NCBI GenBank assembly: GCA_964388455.1
Contig: CAYMAN010000043.1
Location: 1-13,221, forward strand
Length of the DNA stretch: 13,221 bases
Direction of reading: 5' to 3'
Source: JBBRWO01 sp964388455
GTDB taxonomy: Bacteria > Actinomycetota > Coriobacteriia > Anaerosomatales > JAAXUF01
The translations under genes and the position numbers were made by a program. Positions 6,143-12,373 of the stretch are shown one piece after another; positions within the stretch are counted from its first letter, which is position 1; each line of letters begins with the position of its first letter. Below the pieces are notes generated by a model. That model was given only the letters and a program-made list of their open reading frames with translations. It did not search any database and was not told where the DNA came from.

Positions 6143-6829
6143 ATGAGCGACACTAAGGCCAAGGTGCTTATCGTCGAAGATGATGCGACGATTGCGAGGT
6201 TCGTCGAGCTGGAACTCACCCATGCGGGATACGACGTGTATAAGTTTGGTGATGGAGAGTCGGCGCTGGTCGAGGTCGCAGAGATCAGACCCGACCTGAT
6301 GCTCCTGGACCTCATGCTGCCGGGCATCGACGGACTGACGGTCGCGCGCACGGTCAGGGAGCGCGGCCTTGGGATGCCGATCATGATGCTGACGGCCAGA
6401 TCCGAGACACAAGACGTGGTCAAAGGGTTCGAGGCCGGCGCAGATGACTACCTTCGCAAGCCGTTCGAGATTCCGGAGCTGCTTTCGCGGGTGCGCGCGC
6501 TACTCAAGCGCATCGAGCACGAGAATCCCGCAGCATCGTATCGGGCGGCCAACGTCGAGATCGACCCACGCTCACGCAGCGTTCTCGTGGACGACCAGGT
6601 GGTGACTTTCACCGCCAAGGAGTACGACCTACTTGAGTTCTTTGTTCTGAACGCGGGACGAGTCATCACGCGTGACGAGATACTGCAGACGGTATGGGGC
6701 GGTCAGCATGACACCGACTCAAACGTGATTGAAGTGTTTGTCTGTCACCTGCGCAACAAGATCGGGGACAGGGACAACCAGATCGTCAGGACCATACGAG
6801 GCGTCGGTTACTTCTTCGCGAGAACCTAA
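6143..6829 (+). CDS. OmpR/PhoB-family response regulator
   Basis: This is a 228-residue transcription factor activated by phosphorylation. The receiver domain (about 6-120) has the acidic pair Asp13/Asp14, phosphoacceptor Asp56 in LLDLMLPG, Thr84 and Lys106 in LRKPF. The winged-helix DNA-binding domain (about 130-226) carries the usual FTAKEYDLLEFF, NAGRVITRDEIL and TIRGVGYFF segments. The start at 6143 is supported by AAGGAG (6132-6137) five bases upstream. A GTG at 6011 in the same frame lies inside asd and is rejected. It begins 56 bases after asd and its stop overlaps the kinase ATG (TAATG), so the two form a pair. The target genes and signal cannot be told from sequence; phosphate, envelope stress and antibiotic systems all look alike at this level. 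Confidence 0.95.
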   Translation: MSDTKAKVLIVEDDATIARFVELELTHAGYDVYKFGDGESALVEVAEIRPDLMLLDLMLPGIDGLTVARTVRERGLGMPIMMLTARSETQDVVKGFEAGADDYLRKPFEIPELLSRVRALLKRIEHENPAASYRAANVEIDPRSRSVLVDDQVVTFTAKEYDLLEFFVLNAGRVITRDEILQTVWGGQHDTDSNVIEVFVCHLRNKIGDRDNQIVRTIRGVGYFFART

Positions 6830-8313
6830 TGCGCAAGCTCTCCCTTCGAACGCGGACGCTGATCATCTCGGCAGCACTCGCCGCCCTCATCGCAGGGGGC
6901 ACTTCTTTGGCGAGCTACGAGATCATCGTGGATGCGATGAACAGGGAAGTCCGGGCGGATGTGGCCAAGGTCGTCCGAGCGGCAACCGAGGTGCTTCAAG
7001 AGGCCGTCGCCGAGTCAGACTCACTTGCCGCGGGCGCTGAAGAGTTCAGTGATCGGTACCATTCGGCCGCGCGCGAATCGCTCATCGCTACGCTCAGCGC
7101 GCGATTCGCAGGGCTCGAGTCATCCAGCACGGTTCTGGCCGTGTACGACGAGGATGCCCGGCCGCTGTGGTGGTCATCCCCGGATGCGGTGCTTCCGGAT
7201 GAGAACGCGAATCGGCGCGCTGCGCAAAAGACTGGGAAGACGGTGTATTCCCCGGTCGAATCGCGAGCGTTTCTCGGAGGACTATTCGGCCAGATGCGGC
7301 TCTCGGTGGTCGCGGTGCACATCCCGGTGGAGTTCCCCGGACGGGGGACCGGTGTGCTCGACGTCGTGTACACGCCGGTCGAGCAGGAAACCGTGATCAA
7401 CGGAGTTCGCTGGTCGTTCCTGGGCCTGCTCGCTGTCTCGATGGTACTGATGATCGCGCTGACGCAATCCTCGATGGCGTGGGTGCTGGGGCTTGTCGAC
7501 GACCTTCGTCGCGGTGCTGATTCTATCGACGCCGGGAGGCTCCACGAGCGACTCCCGGTCAAGGGTGAGGACGAGATCGCTGCACTCGCGCAGTCTGTCA
7601 ACGCACTCATCGAGCGACTTGAGCGCCGAGCGGACGCCCAGGCGAGATTCGTCGCGGATGCCAGTCATGAACTCGCGACGCCCGTCGCCGGCATCCGTGG
7701 CTACACCAGCATCCTCAGAGCCTGGGGCGCCGATGACCCCCGTGTCCGTGACGAAGCGATCGACGCAATCGATCGTGAATCACGGCGAATGGCGCGCCTC
7801 ACGGGAGACCTGTTGAACCTGCTCCACGCGGATCAGGGACTCGTCTTGAAGACCGAGCGGTTCGACCTGAACGCGCTGTCTCGCCAGCAGCTCGCCTTGA
7901 GCGCGAGTCGGTGGCTGGACAAGGAGATCGAGTACGTCGGTCCTGATGAGGCGCCGCTCGCGGTGGTCGGCGATCCCGATCGCGTCGAGGACGTCATGTC
8001 GATTCTGTTGGACAATGCATCCAAGTACACCCCGGTCCGAGGCACGATTTCAGTCACCACGCATCGACGCCGCGAGACGGTCACCTTCGACGTCGAGGAC
8101 ACTGGCCCAGGGATTCCCGCGGAGGATCTGGCTCACGTCTTCGATCGCTTCTACCGCAGTGAGATCTCGCGAGCTGCTGGCGAGGGCGGCTTCGGACTTG
8201 GACTGGCGATTGCTAAGAGTATCGTGGCAAGTATGGGCGGCGAGATGTCCGCGACCAGTGTCGTGGGCAAAGGCACTGTCTTCACCGTGACCTTGCCCCG
8301 AGGCCGCGCATGA
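6829..8313 (+). CDS. Membrane sensor histidine kinase, partner of the upstream regulator
   Basis: This 494-residue kinase autophosphorylates on histidine and passes the phosphate to the regulator encoded just before it. Parts: membrane segment (about 10-31), extracytoplasmic sensor region (32-190) with a short PAS/Cache-like stretch around VLAVYDEDARPLWW, second membrane segment (about 193-217), HAMP (215-268), HisKA dimerisation domain (268-335) and HATPase (about 370-490). Phospho-acceptor His280 lies in SHELATP, where SHELRTP is usual. Other boxes are intact: N box LLDNASKY with Asn396, G1 box DTGPGIP (424-430), and G2 box GFGLGLAIA from 454. The ATG shares its A with the regulator's stop codon. 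No good Shine-Dalgarno is present, consistent with translational coupling. The ligand is unknown. Confidence 0.95.
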   Translation: MRKLSLRTRTLIISAALAALIAGGTSLASYEIIVDAMNREVRADVAKVVRAATEVLQEAVAESDSLAAGAEEFSDRYHSAARESLIATLSARFAGLESSSTVLAVYDEDARPLWWSSPDAVLPDENANRRAAQKTGKTVYSPVESRAFLGGLFGQMRLSVVAVHIPVEFPGRGTGVLDVVYTPVEQETVINGVRWSFLGLLAVSMVLMIALTQSSMAWVLGLVDDLRRGADSIDAGRLHERLPVKGEDEIAALAQSVNALIERLERRADAQARFVADASHELATPVAGIRGYTSILRAWGADDPRVRDEAIDAIDRESRRMARLTGDLLNLLHADQGLVLKTERFDLNALSRQQLALSASRWLDKEIEYVGPDEAPLAVVGDPDRVEDVMSILLDNASKYTPVRGTISVTTHRRRETVTFDVEDTGPGIPAEDLAHVFDRFYRSEISRAAGEGGFGLGLAIAKSIVASMGGEMSATSVVGKGTVFTVTLPRGRA

Positions 8314-8344
8314 CCCCGCTCAAGGTCGTCGACTTGAACGCCGA

Positions 8345-8350
8345 TACACT
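8345..8350 (+). promoter_or_regulatory. -10-like box for the PocR/GAF/HD-GYP gene
   Basis: TACACT lies 42 bases before the GTG start, 31 bases after the kinase stop codon. No -35 at the usual distance is visible; TTGAAC at 8334-8339 is only 5 bases away, too close to act as one. The predicted start site is near 8357. Confidence 0.35.
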
Positions 8351-8386
8351 CCTCGGACGTATGTTTCATCGATTGCGACGAGGAGT
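8348..8386 (+). promoter_or_regulatory. Ribosome-site-masking hairpin before the PocR/GAF/HD-GYP gene
   Basis: ACTCCTCG (8348-8355) is perfectly complementary to CGAGGAGT (8379-8386), which contains the Shine-Dalgarno AGGAG (8381-8385). The stem has 8 bp and the loop 23 bases. The upstream arm overlaps the -10-like box, so it would be present in read-through RNA from the kinase gene but mostly absent from RNA started at the local promoter near 8357. Confidence 0.45.
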
Positions 8387-8391
8387 TCAGA

Positions 8392-10479
8392 GTGACGGCA
8401 TCTCTCAGAAGCATCGCGGTTCGGGCGTTCTCCTCGCCCGAGTGGAGCGCTGCCTCGGATGCCTTGTTCCAGGCCACGGGCGTCACCGTCAGCGTGATGG
8501 ACTTCGCGACATGCGACCTGCTCGCCGGAGACACGCGCTGCGGGTACTGTCACCTCGCCACTGATATCTCGGGGCCTGGGCCCCTGACGTGTTTCGATAG
8601 CTGTCCCGACCCCGCCATCGGCCTTTCGCGCATCGTGTGTCGCGCGGGCCTTCCCACGCTTGTGGCTCCTGTGAAGTACGACGGTCACACCCTTGCTCAT
8701 ATGGTCTTGGGCGGCTTTGTGACGTCGACTCGCGAGCGTCGTCGCGTGTACGAGCAGATGGTCGCGCGCAGCGTGACCATTGAATCCGCGCGACTTGCGG
8801 TCAAGGCGCTCATGGTCGTTCCCAGGCGTCAGGCTGAAGGCTACCTGCAGATGGCACTGGCGACCGCCAATGCGGTCGTCGCCGCAACGGCCGACCGCAT
8901 CGCCTCCGCCGATAGGGTCGAGGAACTCAGACTGTTTGTCAGTGCCGGCCAGCAGGTCGTTACCACGGAACGACTCGACGCACCCACTCTTGGTGCGTTC
9001 ACCGAGGAAGCCGTCGCGCTCGTCGGCGGTGAGGCGGGCGCGATTCTGCGGCCCCACGGCAAGTCGCTCGAAGTCACTGCCCGCACCGAGGGCTGGCGCG
9101 GCGCACTCGGCGTGACGGTTGCACAGGAAGGTACCGCGGCCGGACGCGCGTGCAAGACCGGACGCGCTGTCGTCTCACCCGGTGGCGGATCGGGCACGGC
9201 CACACTGGCTCTCCCGCTCGCGCTCAGCGGCACGGTTCTCGGCGTGCTCGAGGTGCGTCTGCCTGCGACGGTCTTGCCACTCGCGCAGGAGCGACTGTCG
9301 CGTCTTGACCGTTTTGGTCGCTTCATCGCCATCGCGCTTGCGCGCGAAGACGAGCGCACCCAAGTGGACCGCGCGATGGCCGGCTACGCGCAACTCAACG
9401 AACTCGCGGCGACGCTCGGCGGACTTACCGACATCGATGGCATCGCACGCCTCCTGACAAGCGTGATCGACAAGTCATTCACCTTCGGCGTCGCGGGGCT
9501 CGTCTTAGGCAGCTGGGGCCGCGACCATGCCGAAACCGTCGTGTGCGGGGACGTTGGTCAGGCGGAACTCCACTGGATCCTCGCGGAGGTCGCCGGCCGA
9601 GACGTTCTTGTCGAGCCGTTCGCGACCACGCGCGCGGTCACCCATCGCGGAACGATCACCGAGGATGCGGTGGTGCGTCCGGACTGGGCGCTCGCGGCGG
9701 TCGAGCTCGAGTACGGCGATCTTGAAGTCGGATACCTCTTCGTGGCTCGCGTGGACGGCGCGCACTACGGCGCCCAAGATCACGCGCTGCTCGAGGGGAT
9801 CGCAGCCCACGCGGGCGCTGCCCTCGGCCGTGCAGCGTTGTTCGGCCACATCCGCGATGACTACGCCAAGACCATCGCCGCCCTCTCGGCCACACTGGAC
9901 GCGGGGGAGCGCATGCCGAGCGGCCACTCGACCCGGGTCATGGACTACTCGATGGTCATCGGCGAAGAGCTCGGGCTAGGATCGGAAGACATCGAGTCTC
10001 TGCGATTCGCGGGGCTGCTCCACGACATCGGCAAGACCGGTGTGCCCGAGGAGATCCTGCTCAAGCCGTCCAAGCTCTCGGCGGAGGAGCGCGTGCGCGT
10101 GGAAGCTCATGCGGAGCTCGGCGCGTCGATCGTCGAACAGATTGAGTTCCTCAAGTCGATCACACCGATCATCCTGCACCACCACGAGCGCTGGGACGGC
10201 AAGGGGTACCCTCATGGCCTCGCTGGAGAGTCCATCCCGCTTATGGCGCGCATTCTGGCGGTCGCGGATTCCTATGACGCCATGACCACGACTCGTCCGC
10301 ACAGCCGCAAGCTGTCGATCGCCGAGGCGCGGGCGCAGCTCGAACTCGGCGCGGGGACGCAGTTCGATCCGCGAGTGGTGGCTGCACTGTTCGAGGCGCT
10401 CGACCGCATGTCGGTCATTGGCTCGACAGGCCTGCTTTCGAGCGTCACCTGGACCGGGCGTCCGGAGCTGCTCGCCTAG
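8392..10479 (+). CDS. PocR-GAF-GAF-HD-GYP protein, probable cytoplasmic c-di-GMP phosphodiesterase
   Basis: This is a 695-residue soluble protein with no membrane segment. The N-terminal 150 residues resemble the PocR sensor domain, a family linked to small-molecule or metal sensing. It has a cysteine set Cys50, Cys53, Cys67, Cys71 and Cys83 (in RCGYCHL, CFDSC and CRAGL), followed by a glycine-rich HMVLGGFV strand. Two GAF-like modules follow (about 176-318 and 329-480), then HD-GYP (about 490-660) with HDIGK from His544, HHH at 596-598 and GYP at 605-607. All catalytic motifs are intact. The GTG start at 8392 has AGGAG (8381-8385) six bases upstream. It lies 78 bases after the histidine kinase and may be partly read through from it. 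The ligand is not known; the cysteines could hold a metal, a cluster or a corrinoid. The second GAF is diverged. Confidence 0.88.
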   Translation: MTASLRSIAVRAFSSPEWSAASDALFQATGVTVSVMDFATCDLLAGDTRCGYCHLATDISGPGPLTCFDSCPDPAIGLSRIVCRAGLPTLVAPVKYDGHTLAHMVLGGFVTSTRERRRVYEQMVARSVTIESARLAVKALMVVPRRQAEGYLQMALATANAVVAATADRIASADRVEELRLFVSAGQQVVTTERLDAPTLGAFTEEAVALVGGEAGAILRPHGKSLEVTARTEGWRGALGVTVAQEGTAAGRACKTGRAVVSPGGGSGTATLALPLALSGTVLGVLEVRLPATVLPLAQERLSRLDRFGRFIAIALAREDERTQVDRAMAGYAQLNELAATLGGLTDIDGIARLLTSVIDKSFTFGVAGLVLGSWGRDHAETVVCGDVGQAELHWILAEVAGRDVLVEPFATTRAVTHRGTITEDAVVRPDWALAAVELEYGDLEVGYLFVARVDGAHYGAQDHALLEGIAAHAGAALGRAALFGHIRDDYAKTIAALSATLDAGERMPSGHSTRVMDYSMVIGEELGLGSEDIESLRFAGLLHDIGKTGVPEEILLKPSKLSAEERVRVEAHAELGASIVEQIEFLKSITPIILHHHERWDGKGYPHGLAGESIPLMARILAVADSYDAMTTTRPHSRKLSIAEARAQLELGAGTQFDPRVVAALFEALDRMSVIGSTGLLSSVTWTGRPELLA

Positions 10480-10493
10480 TGCGGCCGGCGTGA

Positions 10494-10499
10494 TAGAAT
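10494..10499 (+). promoter_or_regulatory. -10-like box for queT
   Basis: TAGAAT preceded by TGA lies 63 bases before the queT start. No -35 element is visible. TAGAATCC (10494-10501) is complementary to GGCTTCTA (10554-10561), next to the start codon, with one mismatch. This is a weaker version of the pairing seen before lysC and the PocR gene. Confidence 0.4.
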
Positions 10500-10520
10500 C
10501 CCTGCGCCTCGCGTGACAGC

Positions 10521-10548
10521 GTGCGGGGCTCCGACACCGCCTCCGCAC
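10521..10548 (+). promoter_or_regulatory. Hairpin in the queT leader
   Basis: GTGCGG (10521-10526) pairs with CCGCAC (10543-10548), with a continuing GGC/GCC stem after a one-base bulge. It ends two bases before the Shine-Dalgarno AAAGG (10551-10555). It could affect translation of queT. It does not show the conserved A-rich tail of preQ1-I riboswitches or the preQ1-II pattern. Confidence 0.35.
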
Positions 10549-10562
10549 CGAAAGGCTTCTAC

Positions 10563-11141
10563 GTGAACCGCACCCGTGCTATCGCCCAAGCGGGCATGAT
10601 CGCCGCCGTCTACGGCGCCCTCACGCTCGTGACTATCCAGTTCCTCGGCTTCCTTGCGTGGGGACCTGTTCAGCTGCGCGTCAGTGAGGCGTTGACGATC
10701 GTCGCGCTGTTCACACCTGCGGCCGTTCCCGGGCTGACGATAGGGTCCGTCGTTGCCAACTTGTACACCTTCGCCACTACAGGCAATCCGCTCGCGTTGC
10801 TCGATGTGGTGTTCGGGTCGCTCGGTACGCTGCTGGGTGCCATGTGGATGTGGCGGTTCCGCGGTCGTAAGTTGCTGGCGTTGCTGGGTCCCGTGCTCTC
10901 TAACGCCTTGATCGTGCCGGCGTACCTTCCGCTGCTCGTCAAGGGATTCGGTCTCTATCAGATACCGTTCACGACCATAGACCTCGAGGGCAAGTGGATT
11001 CCCATGTACCTGTTCGGGGTTGTGGCGATCGGGGTCGGTCAGGCGATAGTGGTCTACGGGCTCGGGCTCCCGCTGTCGATCGCGCTCGACCGCATCGGGC
11101 TTCTCAAGAGAGCGGGCCTCGACAGCGAGCCGCGCGGCTGA
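10563..11141 (+). CDS. queT: QueT-family ECF transporter substrate-binding component
   Basis: This 192-residue integral membrane protein is the S component that recognises a queuosine precursor (preQ0, preQ1 or queuine). It works with the shared EcfA/EcfA'/EcfT energising module, which is not encoded here. Family signatures are clear: AAVYGALTLV in the first helix, the QLRVSEAL motif, PGLTIGSVVANLY, and LDVVFGSLGTLLGA. About six hydrophobic segments are visible. The start is set at GTG 10563, with AAAGG seven bases upstream. An in-frame ATG at 10521 would add 14 unconserved residues and lies within the leader hairpin. The neighbours are unrelated to queuosine synthesis, so this is a lone salvage gene. 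Substrate within the queuosine group cannot be decided from sequence. Confidence 0.9.
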   Translation: MNRTRAIAQAGMIAAVYGALTLVTIQFLGFLAWGPVQLRVSEALTIVALFTPAAVPGLTIGSVVANLYTFATTGNPLALLDVVFGSLGTLLGAMWMWRFRGRKLLALLGPVLSNALIVPAYLPLLVKGFGLYQIPFTTIDLEGKWIPMYLFGVVAIGVGQAIVVYGLGLPLSIALDRIGLLKRAGLDSEPRG

Positions 11142-11166
11142 CGGTACGTCCTGCACCATCAGCGGG

Positions 11167-11172
11167 TACAGT
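11167..11172 (+). promoter_or_regulatory. -10-like box for the radical SAM gene
   Basis: TACAGT lies 45 bases before the chosen start. A short direct repeat GAACGT-T-GAACGT (11175-11187) follows within the presumed leader. No -35 is visible. Confidence 0.3.
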
Positions 11173-11211
11173 GAGAACGTTGAACGTGCAGCATCCAGTA
11201 TGGGGGCCGCA

Positions 11212-12243
11212 ATGATGCATGAGGCGCTACTCGGCACCGCGGAAGGGGACCGAATCCGCTGTGGGCTCTGCCCGCACGCCTGCCTCATAGCCGAAGGGGC
11301 GCGGGGATGGTGCGGCGCCCGCGGCGTGGAGGATGGCGTGCTACGTGCGCTCACTTACGGCCTCGTGAGCTCGATCGCCGTCGATCCCATCGAGAAGAAG
11401 CCGGTCTTTCACTACTTCCCGGGAGTCGATGTGCTCTCGCTGGGCAGCGTCGGCTGTTCGATGCACTGCGGACACTGTCAGAACTGGCAGATCTCGCGGT
11501 CGTCGGTCGACGAGGGCGCAGTGTCGCTGCGCTATGTATCGCCCGAGCAGGTCGTTTCTGCGGCAGTCCGAGAAGCCTGCCCCGGTATCGCCTTCACCTA
11601 CAACGAACCCGCGATATGGCTCGAGTATGTGTTGGACTGTGGCCGACTCGCGCACCAGCAAGGGCTCTTCGTGGTCATGGTGACCAACGGCTATGTCACA
11701 GCAGCAGGCCTTGACGCCTTCGCCGAGGTCGTCGACGTTTGGCGGGTGGACGTGAAGGCCTTCTCGGCCGAGCCGTTCCGGCACCTGTGCAAGGTGCCGC
11801 ACCCGGAGATTGTGCGCGAGCAGGCGGTGCGCGCCAAGCACGTTCACGGCATGCACGTCGAGTGCGTCACCAACGTGGTCCCCGGCATCAACGACTCCGC
11901 CGAGGAGCTCACCGCGATCGGCCACTGGATCGCCTCGGAGCTCTCCGCCGACACACCGTGGCACGTGACGGGATTCACCCCATACCTGGAGTTTGCCGAC
12001 ACGCCGCCGACCCCGCTCTCGACGCTGGAGCGCGCTCAAGAGATCGGCCACGCCGAGGGACTGCACTTCGTGTACCTGGGGAATGCGAACGCACCCGGAG
12101 GCGAGGACACGATATGTCCCACCTGCGGCGATCGGGTGGTGACCCGACGCGGCTTTCGCGTGGTGGCAGACGACCTCGCCCGCGACGGGCAGTGCGGCTC
12201 GTGCGGACGCGATCTGGGCATCACGGTCGAGGTCCGGCGCTAG
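11212..12243 (+). CDS. amrS: AmmeMemoRadiSam-system radical SAM enzyme
   Basis: The 343-residue protein belongs to the radical SAM family that is usually found with MEMO1-like and AMMECR1-like partners; the chemistry is not established. The N-terminus has a cysteine set CGLCPHAC…WC (17, 20, 24, 34). The radical SAM cluster motif CSMHCGHC is at 82, 86 and 89, followed by QNWQIS as is typical for this group. The C-terminus has a zinc-ribbon pattern with CPTC (302, 305) and CGSC (328, 331). Start choice: ATGs at 11200, 11212 and 11215 are in frame. GGGGG (11202-11206) fits 11212 (5 bases) or 11215 (8 bases), and nothing fits 11200. TGCA-CAT (11187-11194) is complementary to the ATGATGCA start region apart from one base. 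Neither partner gene is nearby, though they may lie elsewhere. The nearest confusable family is the pyruvate formate-lyase activating enzyme group. Confidence 0.9.
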   Translation: MMHEALLGTAEGDRIRCGLCPHACLIAEGARGWCGARGVEDGVLRALTYGLVSSIAVDPIEKKPVFHYFPGVDVLSLGSVGCSMHCGHCQNWQISRSSVDEGAVSLRYVSPEQVVSAAVREACPGIAFTYNEPAIWLEYVLDCGRLAHQQGLFVVMVTNGYVTAAGLDAFAEVVDVWRVDVKAFSAEPFRHLCKVPHPEIVREQAVRAKHVHGMHVECVTNVVPGINDSAEELTAIGHWIASELSADTPWHVTGFTPYLEFADTPPTPLSTLERAQEIGHAEGLHFVYLGNANAPGGEDTICPTCGDRVVTRRGFRVVADDLARDGQCGSCGRDLGITVEVRR

Positions 12244-12373
12244 GACTGAGGCCGTGAACTGCTGAAGCCCCGATCGTGCACGCGGTCCGTGTCCTCGAGC
12301 CGCCTTCGCGGTATCATGGTCAGCGGTCCGCACTCGACCTGCACACGTCCCCGACAAGGGAGCACAAGCACCC
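12244..12373 (+). promoter_or_regulatory. Intergenic region with -10-like box for the glycosyltransferase gene
   Basis: This 130-base gap shows no terminator with a clear stem and U-run after the radical SAM gene. TATCAT (12312-12317) is the best -10-like box, 57 bases before the GTG start. The octamer GCGGTCCG occurs on each side of it (near 12282 and 12323). AAGGGAG (12356-12362) is the ribosome site, a rather long 11 bases from the start. Confidence 0.3.

Noticed and set aside
8334..8350. TTGAAC and TACACT as a -35/-10 pair
   Set aside because: The spacing is only 5 bases, too short for a sigma-70-type promoter.
8310..8564. 84-codon frame whose ATG overlaps the kinase stop (ATGA)
   Set aside because: The overlap looks like coupling, but the frame runs out of phase into the PocR gene, has Arg-rich composition and shows no domain.
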